A stretch of DNA of 64,000 nucleotides from Dactylosporangium aurantiacum (GCF_000716715.1 NZ_JNYJ01000052.1:10578-74577), one strand, 5' to 3'; positions 53,617 through 63,326 are shown, numbered from the stretch's first letter. Notes: generated by a model not told the origin, from the letters alone. Translations and numbers: made by a program.

Positions 53617-54156
53617 TCAGACGACCGCCTGCTTGAACAGCTGGTTGGCGCCGCCCGTGCAGGGGAACTGGATCACCAGCGCTTCGGGGCTCTGCGACGC
53701 CTCGTTGACGTCCAGGCACATGTGGCTGGCCAGGTTGTGCCATTCGTGGACGGTCTGGCCGTTGAACGTGCGCAGGTGGTCCTGCCAGACCTGGGCCACC
53801 ACGGTGCCGTCACAGGGCCGCATCCGGACGATGGACGCCTCCAGTGCCTTCTCCGGCTGCATGCACATCCCGGGGAACTCGACGTTGACCAGTCGCGCGG
53901 TGGCCGCGGCGACGAAGTCGAGCCGCCACTGGCGGGCGCTCGCGGGTTGGGAGTCCGGCTTGCGCTGGACCACGGCCGCGCCGGGCACATTGCTGGACTC
54001 GGCGAGCACCAGGTTGCTGTGCACGGCGGTGAGCGACAGCGCGAACGGCGTGACCGTCGCCTGGGCCGGCGCGGCGCCGACCGTGACGCCGGCGGCGATC
54101 GCCGCGCCGGCCGCGAGGACGGTCAGCATCCGGCGGACCCGCGTGAACATGGTCAT
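53617..54156 (-). CDS. secreted RICIN/beta-trefoil-like protein
   Basis: 179 residues from the ATG at 54156 (AAAGGAAC upstream). Signal peptide to about residue 34. The mature part shows three trefoil-like units: NVPGAAVVQRKPDSQPASAR with QWRLDF, MCMQPEKALEASIVRMRPCD with VWQDH, and HMCLDVNEASQSPEALVIQ. Paired Cys in the second and third units fit the lectin disulfide pattern. It probably binds carbohydrate outside the cell. It stands alone, with a strong hairpin after it. Confidence 0.8.
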   Translation of the reverse strand: MTMFTRVRRMLTVLAAGAAIAAGVTVGAAPAQATVTPFALSLTAVHSNLVLAESSNVPGAAVVQRKPDSQPASARQWRLDFVAAATARLVNVEFPGMCMQPEKALEASIVRMRPCDGTVVAQVWQDHLRTFNGQTVHEWHNLASHMCLDVNEASQSPEALVIQFPCTGGANQLFKQAVV

Positions 54157-54336
54157 GAGCGTGTTCCTTTCGCATCGGGTGACCGCCACCGCGGCGGCCG
54201 TTGCCCACGGTGCGGCGGCGGGGCGCGGCCCGGCCATCGCGCCGCGCGCAACTGCCTGCGAACTGCCTGCGAGGTACCGCGCGGTGCGCACGGCGCGGCG
54301 CGGCCGTGTCGGGTGGGCGACGCGACGCCGTCGGGT

Positions 54337-56853
54337 TCAGGCGGACGGGCCGAGCGAGGCGAGCAGCTCCCGCAGCCCCGCGCCGAGGTCGTCCTCGGTG
54401 AGCAGCCGGGCGCCGGTCCGGCGCTCGTGGTCGAAGCGGGCCGCGCCGAGGGCGGTGCGGCAGCGCTGCCCGGTCGCCGCGGCCGGCCGGATCAGCGGCG
54501 GCTGCCGGTGGTCGTGCCGGTCGCCGAGCGCCAGGACGACGCCGAGCAGCCGCGCCGCCGTGGCCGGCTCGCGGTCGGCGGCGAGCGCCGCGTGCGCCTC
54601 CACGATCGGTGCCAGCTCATGTTCCAGCCGGCCGACCCGCAGCGCCGTGACCGCCTCCGCGAGGGCGTCGGCGCCGCTGCCGGCGCGCCCGCCGGCGTGC
54701 TCGATCAGGCTCTGCCGGGCCCGTACCATGCCGCGCAGCTGCTGGTCGTCGCCGACCACGGGGAACAGTGCCAGGGCCCGGTCCATCGCCGACACGGCCG
54801 CGGCGAGGTCGCCGCCGGCCAGGCTGGACACGGCGATGCCGGACAGCGCGTTGACCCGCAGCCCGGCGTGCCCGCCACGCTCCAGCGCCGCGTCGGCCCG
54901 GGCGCCGAGCGTGGCCGCCCCCGGCCAGTCGCCCTTGTGCAGCGCGATCTCCGCGAGGTTCATCAGGGTCCGGCCGATGTCGACGTCGCCGGTACCGGCC
55001 CGCTGCTTCACCACCAGGGCGGCGCGCATGCACCGCTCGCCGGCGGTCAGGTCCCCGGCCATGACGTGCGCACCGGCCAGGTTGTTCAGCGCGTGGCCGA
55101 GGGCCCGGTCGTCGCCGGCCGCCTCCGCCGCCCGCACCGCGTCCCGGTCGTGCCGCACCGCGGCGTCGAGGTCACCGGCGGCCGCCGCGGAGATGCCGAG
55201 CACCAGCGCGGCCAGCGCGTGTCCGCCGTGGTCGGCGGGTGGCAGCGCCCGCACCGCCCGGGTGGCCAGGCGCGCCGCGTCGTCGAAGTCGCCCAGCGCC
55301 TGCGCGCAGCGGGCGGCCCGCAACAGCGCCCGCACCGACCCGGCGACACCGGCGCCGGCCAGCGCCGTGAGCGTCCCGCGCGCCTCGGTGAAGCGGCCGC
55401 GCAGCTCCGAGTAGCGGTACCAGGCGTCGACCGTGGCCGCGTCGACGACGTCCGGGGCGTGCCGTCGCGCCCACCACAGCGCGGCCCGCACGTTGTCCAC
55501 ATCGGCGTCCAGGCGGCCGTAGCCGGCGCCGTCCGGGCGGGCCGCCGCCGCGCGCAGCCGGCCCAGGTAGTGCTCGGCCGCGGCCCGCCGGGTCGCCGCC
55601 TCGTCGCGGCCGGCGGCGAGCAGCTCGCCGGCCATCTCCCGCATGGTGTCGGGCAGCACGTACCGTGACGCGTCCCGCTCGTTGCGGACCCGCAGCAGGT
55701 GCGCGTCGACCAGCTCGGCGACCGCGTCGAGCAGCCCGTCCCGCGACCCGCCGTGGTCACCGGCCAGCCGGTCGACCACCGCCTGCAGGTCGTCGGGGCG
55801 AACTCCGGCCGGGAAGGCGGCGAGCCAGGTGAACAGCCGGCCGGCCGCGGCGCCGACGACCTGCAGGCTGGCGGTGATGGTGGCGCGCAGCGAACGGTGC
55901 CGCTCGGGCAGGTCGGCCGCGCCGCCGGCCAGCTCCCGCAGCGGCCGGTCGAGCCTGGCCAGCAGCTCGGCGGGGGTCAGCAGCCGCATGCGGGCCGCGG
56001 CCAGCTCCAGCGCCAGCGGCAGCCCGTCCACGGTCCGGCAGATGGCCGCGACCGGTCCCGCGTTGTCGCCGGTCACGGCGAAACCGGGCGCCGCCTCGGC
56101 GGCGCGCCGGGCGAACAGCTCGACCGCGGCGGACGCCGGCAGCGGCTCCAGCCGCACCTGCCGCTCGCCGCGCAGCCGCAGCGCCCGCTGGCTGGTAACG
56201 AGCACGGTCAGGCCGGGGCACCGGGTGACCATCCCGGCCACCTCCGGCGCGGCCGCCACCAGGCGCTCGAACCCGTCCAGCACGAGCAGCACCCGGCGGC
56301 TGCGCAGCTGGACCGCGATCCGCTCCACCGCCGGCAGCCGGGAAGCGCCGCCGCACCCGACCGCCTCGGCGATCAGCTCCCCGGCCAGGCCCGGCTCGGC
56401 GAGTGTCGCGCAGTCCACCGCGTACACCTCGAGGCCTTCACGGCGCCGCAGCCCGGCGACGAGTTCGGCGGCCAGCCGGGACTTGCCCACGCCGCCGGGG
56501 CCCGTGACGGTCACGATCCGGTGGCGCCCGCCCAGCACCAGGTCGGTCAGCCAGCGCAGGTCCTCGTCACGCCCCACCATCGCGTCCGGTGCCGGCGGCG
56601 CCATGACGGCCGGCGCCGCGCCGGGGCGGAACGCGGCAGCGGCGAACGCGGCACGTTCGGGGCCGGTCAGGCGCAGCGCGTCGGCGAGGGCGACGACCGA
56701 GTGCCGGCGCGGCTGGGTGGCCGAGCCGCCCTCCAGGGCCCGCACGGCACGTTCGCTCAGGCCTGAGCGGGTCGCCAGCTCCCGCTGGCCGAGACCGGCC
56801 GCGGTCCGGTGCCGCCGCAGCAGCTCGGCGAACGGGCTCACCCGGCCGACCAT
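54337..56853 (-). CDS. large XRE-HTH / NB-ARC / TPR regulator
   Basis: 838 residues. The XRE HTH at the start (residues 1-70) has LLRRHRTAAGLGQRELATRS and LSERAVRALEGGSATQPRRH. The NB-ARC-type ATPase has Walker A VTGPGGVGKSRLA near residue 125, Walker B VLLVLDGFERLV, and the GLPLALELAAARMRLL block. TPR-like helices follow from about 470 (ALRAARxxxALGDFDDAARL-type units; for example HALNNLAGAHVMAGDLTAGE). This SARP-like/AfsR-type architecture without the BTAD domain is common in actinomycetes as pathway-specific or morphological regulators. It is monocistronic here. The ligand is unknown. Confidence 0.9.
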   Translation of the reverse strand: MVGRVSPFAELLRRHRTAAGLGQRELATRSGLSERAVRALEGGSATQPRRHSVVALADALRLTGPERAAFAAAAFRPGAAPAVMAPPAPDAMVGRDEDLRWLTDLVLGGRHRIVTVTGPGGVGKSRLAAELVAGLRRREGLEVYAVDCATLAEPGLAGELIAEAVGCGGASRLPAVERIAVQLRSRRVLLVLDGFERLVAAAPEVAGMVTRCPGLTVLVTSQRALRLRGERQVRLEPLPASAAVELFARRAAEAAPGFAVTGDNAGPVAAICRTVDGLPLALELAAARMRLLTPAELLARLDRPLRELAGGAADLPERHRSLRATITASLQVVGAAAGRLFTWLAAFPAGVRPDDLQAVVDRLAGDHGGSRDGLLDAVAELVDAHLLRVRNERDASRYVLPDTMREMAGELLAAGRDEAATRRAAAEHYLGRLRAAAARPDGAGYGRLDADVDNVRAALWWARRHAPDVVDAATVDAWYRYSELRGRFTEARGTLTALAGAGVAGSVRALLRAARCAQALGDFDDAARLATRAVRALPPADHGGHALAALVLGISAAAAGDLDAAVRHDRDAVRAAEAAGDDRALGHALNNLAGAHVMAGDLTAGERCMRAALVVKQRAGTGDVDIGRTLMNLAEIALHKGDWPGAATLGARADAALERGGHAGLRVNALSGIAVSSLAGGDLAAAVSAMDRALALFPVVGDDQQLRGMVRARQSLIEHAGGRAGSGADALAEAVTALRVGRLEHELAPIVEAHAALAADREPATAARLLGVVLALGDRHDHRQPPLIRPAAATGQRCRTALGAARFDHERRTGARLLTEDDLGAGLRELLASLGPSA

Positions 56854-56928
56854 ACGACCCTGGCCGCACCCGCGCCGTCACCTATACGACGAACCCCGAC
56901 CCCGGCCGCGCCGCGGCCCTGACCCGGT

Positions 56929-57252
56929 CTACCGGGCGCCCGGCGGGCGGAAGCCGACCTTCTGGTGGACGGCCTCGTCGATCTCCTCCGGGGTCAGCAG
57001 CACCACCGTCTCCGAGCCGACCGAGCCGGACGCGGCGGCGGTCAGGCAGACGGCGGCGGCCGCCGCGTTGTCGGGCAGGTCGGCGACGATGTACGTGTCC
57101 GTGCCGCCGAAGCCGAAGTGGAACGACTCCAGCCGGCCGCCGAGGCTGGCGAGGAAGCGTTCGGACTCCTTGGCCCGGCCGGTGCCGCCCTCGTCGAGCA
57201 GACCCCGGACGCCGTCGGTGGTGTAGGTGCTGCGGAACAGGTACTTCGGCAT
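56929..57252 (-). CDS. GYD domain protein
   Basis: 107 residues from the ATG at 57252 (GGAAGGTGA upstream). The GYD domain is a small dimeric alpha/beta-barrel-like fold; here it reads YLFRSTYTTDGVRGLLDEGG and FHFGFGGTDTYIVADLPDN. The fold resembles stress-response and ABM-like proteins. Function unknown. Confidence 0.85.
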   Translation of the reverse strand: MPKYLFRSTYTTDGVRGLLDEGGTGRAKESERFLASLGGRLESFHFGFGGTDTYIVADLPDNAAAAAVCLTAAASGSVGSETVVLLTPEEIDEAVHQKVGFRPPGAR

Positions 57253-57349
57253 GCGCGTCACCTTCCTCAAGGGTGGTTGTCACGCCGTTCGCTGGCGGCG
57301 CCGGGGCGAAGATTTCCCCGGGCCGGCGGCACAAACCCGCGCGCCGGTG

Positions 57350-58303
57350 TCAGTCCCGGAATCCCCGCAGGACCTGCCACTGATCCCAGGCCAGCTCCGG
57401 CTCGAGATCGGCGTAACCCCGGCCGCGTTCGAGGTGCTGCGCGTCGGCGTGGGCCATCATCATGCAGGCACCCTCGTTGGTGACGCGCTCCACCTCGTCG
57501 CGGCGCAGCGGCCGGCCGGCGCGATCCTCGGCCGCGGTCAGCAGGACCACCAGCGGGGGGATGAACACGGGCCGTAGGTCACCCCGCGGGTCCGCGGTGC
57601 CGCCCTCGCCGCCCAGCCGCCAGGTGCCGAACGGGTTGTGGCAGGGGTGATCCGGCGGGTACCCGTCGTCGGGCCAGCGTTCGAGGCGGCGTCGCGGGGT
57701 GTCCAGGTCGGGCCGGAACGTGTCCCCGGTGACGAGCACGGGGTCCTCCGCCAGCTGGTACACGTTGAGCTCGCCCAGCAGCCGGTCGGCCTCCACCGGC
57801 GCGGCCTCGACCCGCGCGTCCGGCAACCCGAACACGTGCATGCCGCAGGACCGCGACCCGCCCTCGCCCTGCAGCACCACGACGGCGCAGCGGTAGAGCG
57901 CCCACGGGTCGCCGCCCTCGAGGGCCCGCACCCAGCGGGTGACCGGCCAACCGAGCTTCGACTGCTCGAGTCGTACGCCCAGCGCCCCGGCCTCACCCAG
58001 CGCGGCGATCAACGTCGCCACCGGCGCACCGAGGTACACCGGCAGATCCAGCAGCAGCGCGCTGCCCGCGGCGTCGACGGCATACTGCTCCTGCGGCGTC
58101 ATCGTGCCGTAGCCGAACGCCTGGCCGAACGAGCCGTCGTTGGCCACCCACTCGCTCAGCGCGCGGAAGCCGAGGTCCGGCGAGGTGAGCGCCCCGCCGT
58201 CCAGCGTCAGACCGGACCGTCCGAGCGAGTCCTGCCACTGGGCCGGCGTCGCCGCGGTGCCCGGCACGAACAGCCGCACACCGTACACATGATCATCTGG
58301 CAT
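57350..58303 (-). CDS. hypothetical cytoplasmic protein
   Basis: 317 residues from the ATG at 58303. No signal peptide or membrane helix. Notable blocks are FGYGTMTPQEQYAVDAAGSA, WALYRCAVVVLQGEGGSRSC, and RRDEVERVTNEGACMMMAHA. I do not recognise the family with confidence; a DUF4261-like relationship is a weak possibility. It is monocistronic, followed on the same strand by the GYD gene. Confidence 0.75.
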   Translation of the reverse strand: MPDDHVYGVRLFVPGTAATPAQWQDSLGRSGLTLDGGALTSPDLGFRALSEWVANDGSFGQAFGYGTMTPQEQYAVDAAGSALLLDLPVYLGAPVATLIAALGEAGALGVRLEQSKLGWPVTRWVRALEGGDPWALYRCAVVVLQGEGGSRSCGMHVFGLPDARVEAAPVEADRLLGELNVYQLAEDPVLVTGDTFRPDLDTPRRRLERWPDDGYPPDHPCHNPFGTWRLGGEGGTADPRGDLRPVFIPPLVVLLTAAEDRAGRPLRRDEVERVTNEGACMMMAHADAQHLERGRGYADLEPELAWDQWQVLRGFRD

Positions 58304-58363
58304 GGGGCGGAGGGTAGTACCGCACCGCAACACCCTCCGTCGCCATGGCGAGCGGGCGTGCCG

Positions 58364-58549
58364 TCAGCCGCGGCGGCGGACCGTGGCGAGGAAGACCGTG
58401 CCGAGCCCGGCGAGCAGCACGGCGGTGGCGGTCAGCGCCTCGACCGGCCCGGTGAACGCACCGGCGAGCGCCAGCACGGCCACGATGATCCCGATCGCCG
58501 CGAACAGGCACGCCAGCGGGAACCACCGGGAACGGACCAACCGCCTCAT
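58364..58549 (-). CDS. small two-helix membrane protein
   Basis: 61 residues with two hydrophobic helices (FPLACLFAAIGIIVAVLALA and ALTATAVLLAGLGTVFLA) between short basic ends (MRRLVRSRW and TVRRRG). The charge pattern is that of a real small membrane protein. GGATGG lies a few bases upstream. Function unknown. Confidence 0.6.
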   Translation of the reverse strand: MRRLVRSRWFPLACLFAAIGIIVAVLALAGAFTGPVEALTATAVLLAGLGTVFLATVRRRG

Positions 58550-58634
58550 CCGTCCATCCTGCCACCGCGCCCGCGACGCCCCGGTGCCCCGCCGTCCTGC
58601 TCCGGTCGGCGCGGGACGGCGGGGCGGCGGCCCG

Positions 58635-58760
58635 CTACTGGTGGTCGGTGACCCGGCTGAGCAGCCAGCTGATCACGGCGCGGGCCGCTCCGGAGAGCGT
58701 GCCCGTCACCGCCGCCAGGATCAGCCGGGACCGCCAGGCCGGCGCAGTGGTGTCTTGCAT
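58635..58760 (-). CDS. very small protein, 41 residues
   Basis: ATG at 58760 with a GGAGG ribosome site seven nt upstream. The protein is MQDTTAPAWRSRLILAAVTG followed by TLSGAARAVISWLLSRVTDHQ, with an amphipathic or membrane-active helix in the middle. It is divergent from the STAND-like NTPase gene with 112 bp between. It is short, but the ribosome site and residue use make it more than background. Function unknown; a small partner or leader of the NTPase is a speculation. Confidence 0.5.
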   Translation of the reverse strand: MQDTTAPAWRSRLILAAVTGTLSGAARAVISWLLSRVTDHQ

Positions 58761-58872
58761 CGTGTGGCCTCCGTTCGGTTGTCTGCCGCACCCAGCTGAC
58801 CAGCGGCGATCGCTGTCCGGCCACGGATCCGGACAACGCCGGAGGCTTTGTCCACCGGTCTACGATTGCCGG

Positions 58873-60771
58873 GTGACGATGGACCCGTCGTCGATCGAGA
58901 CCGTGGCGGAGTTCGCGCACGGGCTGAACGCGCTGCGAGGCGGCCGTTCATATGCCGCGCTGAGCCTCGCGGCGAAGCGGCTGCCCGCCGGCCGGGGCGG
59001 GCCGCGGCACCTTCCGTCGAGCACGCTCAGCGACCTGCTGGGCGGCCGGTCGGTGCCGTCACGCGAAACGGTCGCCGCATACCTGGCGGCCTGTGGGCTG
59101 GACCCCGCGGCCGGCGAGGCGTGGCTCGCGGCCCGGGACCGCGTGGCGAACGTCGGATCGGTCCGGCCGGCCGGCGCGGTGCGCGTCCGTGACGCACAGC
59201 CGCGGCTGCTCGGTGTGCACGCGGCGATCCGCGTGGCCGAGCACGCCACCGAGCTGCCCCCGTACGTCGAGCGTGACTTCGACCCCGCCCTGCGGGCCGC
59301 GGTGACGGCGGCGTCGGCCCGCAGCGGCCTGGTCCTGCTGGTCGGCGGTTCGTCGGCCGGGAAGACCCGCAGCCTGTTCGAGGCGGTGACGGCGGCGCTG
59401 CCCGACTGGTGGCTGGCGCACCCCGCCGACGACGACGAGATCCGCGCCCTCGCGGCGCTGCCGGCCCGGCGCACGGTGGTGTGGCTGGACGAGCTGCAGC
59501 GCTTCCTGGCCGCGGCGCCGGCCGTGCATCAGCTCAGCCGCACGACGCTGGTGGTGGCGACGCTGTGGCCGCAGGAGTACCTGCCGCGGATCGTGCCCGG
59601 GCCGGCACCGACCCCGACCGAGACGCAGCAGCGGCGGCTGCTCGATGCCGCCGCGGTCATCGACGTGCCGGACCGGTTCGGCGCGGCGGAGCTGGCCCGG
59701 GCGCGGGCGCTGGCCGGCGACGCACGCATCCGGGTCGCCCTGGGCACCGATGACGGCGGGCTGACGCAGGTGCTCGCCGCCGGGCCGGCGCTCGTGCGCT
59801 GGTGGGAGCACGCGCCCGACCCGTACGCGAAGGCGACGATCACGGCCGCCCTGGACGTGCGCCGGCTCGGCGCCCGGCGGCCGGTGAGCCGGGAGCTGCT
59901 GGCGCAGGCCGCTCCCGCCTATCTCGACTCGGCCCACCTCGCGACCGCGCCGGCCGGCTGGCTCGACGGCGCGTTGGCGTACGCCTCCAGTCCGCTGCAC
60001 GGTGCCGCGGCCAGCCTGTCGCCGGTGGCCGCCCGGCTCGGCCGGATCGCCGGGTACGCCGTCGCCGACTACCTGCACCAGCACGCCCTGCGGGTCCGCC
60101 GCGACGTCCAGGTGCCCGACGCGGTCTGGGACGCGATCGTGCGCCATCACGACCCGACGGACACCTCGGCGCTGGCCGCGAGTGCGTTGAGCCGGGCCAG
60201 GCACCGGCAGGCCGCCGCGCTGTACCGACGGGCCGCGGCGGCCGGCGACCCCTTCGCCGAAGCGGTCTTCGATGCCCGCATCACGCCGTTGCTGCCGCTG
60301 GACGAGCTGCGCGAGGAAGCCCTCGCCGGCAACGTCGGCGCCCGCCGCAGCCTGATCCTCCGCCTCGGCGAGCTCGGCATGATCGACGAGCTCATCGGCG
60401 TGGCCGCCGGCTGGCTCGACCGCGACGACACCGGATTCGCCTTCAGTGCCGTGCTGGCCGACCACCACCGCGTCGACGACCTGCGCCGCTTCGCCGGGTC
60501 CGGTTGCCCGGGTGCGGCGATGCGGCTCGCCGACCTGCTCGTCGAGCAGGGCCGGGTCGACGAGCTGCTGCAGCGGGCGACCGCCGGCGACCAGTGGGCC
60601 GCCGGGAAGCTGCCACCGTGCTGCCGGCCCAAGGCCGCACCGAGGACCTCATCGCGTTCCTGCGCCGCGACGCCGGCCGGGGCGCCAGGCAGTCGTACGA
60701 GCGGCTCGTCGCCCTGCTGGCCGCGGAGCGTCGCATCGACGAGCTGGCGGAGCTGGCCCGTGACGACCTGA
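58873..60771 (+). CDS. STAND-like NTPase with HTH-like N-terminus, 5' part of frameshifted gene
   Basis: 632 residues from the GTG at 58873 (or ATG at 58879). Residues 1-90 resemble the HTH-like start of many actinomycete STAND proteins: SYAALSLAAKRLPAGRGGPR, HLPSSTLSDLLGGRSVPSRE, TVAAYLAACGLDP. The P-loop ATPase has Walker A LVGGSSAGKTRSLFEAVTAA and Walker B RRTVVWLDELQRFL. Helical repeats begin near residue 450. True homology stops at about residue 580 (WAAGKL, position 60612). The remaining 50 residues are out of frame. Restoring one G there continues the repeat domain for another 436 residues. Such proteins are signal-sensing switches; some act in phage defence. Confidence 0.75.
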   Translation: MTMDPSSIETVAEFAHGLNALRGGRSYAALSLAAKRLPAGRGGPRHLPSSTLSDLLGGRSVPSRETVAAYLAACGLDPAAGEAWLAARDRVANVGSVRPAGAVRVRDAQPRLLGVHAAIRVAEHATELPPYVERDFDPALRAAVTAASARSGLVLLVGGSSAGKTRSLFEAVTAALPDWWLAHPADDDEIRALAALPARRTVVWLDELQRFLAAAPAVHQLSRTTLVVATLWPQEYLPRIVPGPAPTPTETQQRRLLDAAAVIDVPDRFGAAELARARALAGDARIRVALGTDDGGLTQVLAAGPALVRWWEHAPDPYAKATITAALDVRRLGARRPVSRELLAQAAPAYLDSAHLATAPAGWLDGALAYASSPLHGAAASLSPVAARLGRIAGYAVADYLHQHALRVRRDVQVPDAVWDAIVRHHDPTDTSALAASALSRARHRQAAALYRRAAAAGDPFAEAVFDARITPLLPLDELREEALAGNVGARRSLILRLGELGMIDELIGVAAGWLDRDDTGFAFSAVLADHHRVDDLRRFAGSGCPGAAMRLADLLVEQGRVDELLQRATAGDQWAAGKLPPCCRPKAAPRTSSRSCAATPAGAPGSRTSGSSPCWPRSVASTSWRSWPVTT

Positions 60772-61922
60772 GACAGGCGCTGCCGGCCGCGGTCCAGGCG
60801 CTCGTCGACGCCGGCGATCTCGAAGCGGCGGTCACGCTGCGGATGCGGCTCACGCCCGGGGATCGGTACAGCCGGCGGGACCTCGTCAATTGGCTGTGGC
60901 GTCATGGCCGCGTCGACGAATTGCGCACGCTCGCCGACGCCGGCGACGAGGACGCCGGCCACGAGCTCGTCGATCTGCTGGTCACCGCCGGTCGCACCGA
61001 AGAGGCCGTCGCGCTGCTGCGCGCCCGGCCCGCAGCGGACCGGCGATCCGGCAAGCTGCTGGCTACGCTGCTCAGCGTCGCCGGCCGTACCGACGAAGCG
61101 ATCGCGCTGCTGGCCGGCCGCGGCACCCACCCCGACCTCCTCGCCGACCTCCTCGCCGGGCAGGGCCGCTTCGACGAGGCCATCGCGCTGCTGAGCGGAC
61201 GGGCGGACGGCGGTGAGCACCTCGTCGGCATCCTCGGCCGGGCCGGCCGACTGGACGTGCTGCACCGCATGGCACGCGACGGCAACCGGTTCGCCATCGA
61301 GCAACTGTTCGTCCAAGGGCAGGTCGACGAGGCGATCGAATGCATGCGGCTGGTCGCCGTCCGCGTGCCGGAGCGCAACGGCAACTGGGTCGCGGGCGAG
61401 CTGCTGATCGAACTCATGACCAAGGCCGGCCGGATCGACGACGCCATCGCGGTGCTGCGCGAGCGCACCGCGGCGGGCAGCTGGGTCGCGATGCGTCTGC
61501 TGGTCGACCTGCTCAAGACCCACGTGTCCGCCGAGGACGCGATGGACCTGCTGCGAAGCCGCGCCGCCGCCGGCAGCACCACCGCGCAGGACTGGCTGAT
61601 CAACATGCTGGCCAACCACGACGGCATCGACGAACTGCGAGACATCGCCGACCGGGGGAGCGATCATGCCCGCTTCCGGCTCGCCTCCCTGCTGGCCCGG
61701 CACGGCCACGTCGCCGAGCTCCGGCAGCGGTCCGACGCCGGGGACGTCGATGCCGGCACGCACCTGTCCGAGCTGCTCGCCGCGCAGGGCCGCCTCGAAG
61801 AGCTGCGCGGCGAGGTTGCCGCCGGCACCCGGGGCGCCATGGAGCTGCTCCCGGTCGTGGAGTCGCGGACCGCTCCGCCGACCCGCGGCGGCGCCCCGCC
61901 GCGGAACCCTCCCATGCCCTGA
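60612..61922 (+). pseudogene. STAND-like NTPase helical-repeat tail, 3' part of frameshifted gene
   Basis: 436 residues in the frame that continues the preceding gene after a one-base shift. It consists of some dozen TPR/Sel1-like units of roughly 30 residues, with the recurring core GRxDEAxxLL, for example AGRTDEAIALLAGRG, QGRFDEAIALLSGRA and AGRIDDAIAVLRERT. It has no ribosome site or start of its own near the junction. The sequence AAGCTGCCACC at the break is not a known slippery heptamer, so a real one-base deletion or a base-calling error in GC-rich DNA is more likely than programmed shifting. Confidence 0.7.
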
Positions 61923-61944
61923 CCTGCCCGCCGCCGGGCGCGGG

Positions 61945-62718
61945 TCAGAACGGCACGGCGGTGGTGAGCAGGCCGGTGCCCGTGCCGCGGCCGGAGACGA
62001 TGCGGCAGAAGTCCAGCGCGTCGAGGGTGATGGGTTCGCCGCCGGTGTCCCAGGCGCCGCCGGCGGGGCCGGTCAGGGTCAGGCGGAACGGCTGGTTGTG
62101 GCGTTGCGCCCAGTCCCGCACGACGTCGGCGACGAGGCGGCCGTCGTGTTCGGCGTCGGGTCGCGGGTCGAGACCGGTGGCGGCGCAGATGTCGAGCCGG
62201 TGCATGAACGGGTCGCGGGTCAGGATCACGTCCACCAGGTACGCGAACGTCCACCGCTCCAGGTGACCGCCGACCAGCTGCGCCTCCGGCATGCTGCGGC
62301 CGCGCAGGAACCCGGGGACGCGGGCCCGGCCGCGGACCGCTTTCGGGGCCAGGTCCCGCCAGCGCTGCAGCAGCTCGGCGGTGCTGAGGCCGGCGGTGCG
62401 CCGGACCTGCAGTGCGGTCAGGTGGTCGATCGAGACGGGCGCCTTGGCCTTGCGTGCCTGGCGCATGGACGTGGCCATCTGCCCGACCAGCTGCGGCAGG
62501 CTGCTCATCATCTGCATCATGCCGAGCATGTGGCCGGCGGTGTCGCGGACGTCCCAGCCGGTGTTCACGGTCGGCGCCGACCAGTGGTGCGGCTCGAGGC
62601 GCGCCAGGAGGTCGGCGCACCGGGTGTACTCGTCGGCGGCGAGGCGCATCGCCGTGTCGCGATCCAGGCCGGGCCGCTGGGGCGCGGCGTCGCTCCTGGG
62701 TAACGCCTGCATCGTCAT
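61945..62718 (-). CDS. MDMPI/DinB-like domain protein (second copy)
   Basis: 257 residues. The DinB-like helical bundle has HHWSAPTVNTGWDVRDTAGH (with His), then PFMHRLDICAATGL. The tail LTLTGPAGGAWDTGG matches the equivalent LTLTGPAGGTWTVGAG of the protein at 17951. Its start overlaps the TetR gene's 3' end by 4 nt. The pair is a paralogous cassette of the one at 17326-18715, with about the same domain plan. Substrate unknown. Confidence 0.87.
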   Translation of the reverse strand: MTMQALPRSDAAPQRPGLDRDTAMRLAADEYTRCADLLARLEPHHWSAPTVNTGWDVRDTAGHMLGMMQMMSSLPQLVGQMATSMRQARKAKAPVSIDHLTALQVRRTAGLSTAELLQRWRDLAPKAVRGRARVPGFLRGRSMPEAQLVGGHLERWTFAYLVDVILTRDPFMHRLDICAATGLDPRPDAEHDGRLVADVVRDWAQRHNQPFRLTLTGPAGGAWDTGGEPITLDALDFCRIVSGRGTGTGLLTTAVPF

Positions 62719-63326
62719 GGCCTGCTCCGTTCATCGGTGATGCCGACGTTGTCGGCGAACATGTCGATGGCCCGGTCCAGCAGCGCTGACCAGCGCGTGC
62801 CGCCGGGGTCGTTGGCGAGTTGGGCGTCGATCATGCCGGAGACGATGGCGACGAAAAGGTCGATGTCGTCCTGGCGGTGCACGCCGTGCCGGGCCATCCG
62901 GGCGACGAAGTCCTGCATGACCGCCATGGACGGCGCGTAGGCCTGCGGGCTCGGGGTGAAGTCGGGCAGCGTGCGCAGGTTCATCAGCTGGTGCCGGGCC
63001 GGGAACGCGACCGCGAAGTCGAAGAACACGCGGGCGTAGTACCGCATGGCGGCCCGGCTGGTGCCCGGTTCGCCGGCCTCGGCGGTCTTCGTGTGCTCCA
63101 GGTACTGGGTCCAGGCGTCGCCGAACATCGCGTCGTAGATGGCGTTCTTGGAGGCGAAGTGGGTGTACAGCGACGGCGGCCGCATCCCCACGGCGTCAGC
63201 GACGTCGCGCAGGGTCACCTGCGCCAGCCCTTTGTCCCGCGCGACCTGCCACGCGGCGTCGACGATCTCTCGACGGGTCTCCGAACGTCGTTCGGTCTTC
63301 CTATCGCGATTCGGTTTGCCTAACAC
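62715..63326 (-). CDS. TetR-family transcriptional regulator (second cassette)
   Basis: 203 residues, GTG start. HTH region: RREIVDAAWQVARDKGLAQV then TLRDVADAVGMRPPSLYTHF. The helical C-terminus is of the same length class as the TetR protein at 17326. It precedes and overlaps the MDMPI gene. A palindrome CCTAA-N5-TTAGG lies across its start codon. Confidence 0.92.
   Translation of the reverse strand: MLGKPNRDRKTERRSETRREIVDAAWQVARDKGLAQVTLRDVADAVGMRPPSLYTHFASKNAIYDAMFGDAWTQYLEHTKTAEAGEPGTSRAAMRYYARVFFDFAVAFPARHQLMNLRTLPDFTPSPQAYAPSMAVMQDFVARMARHGVHRQDDIDLFVAIVSGMIDAQLANDPGGTRWSALLDRAIDMFADNVGITDERSRP

Noticed and set aside
60600..60630. Programmed -1 frameshift in the STAND-like gene
   Set aside because: The site AAGCTGCC has no slippery heptamer, and no strong downstream hairpin was obvious; a simple indel explains it.
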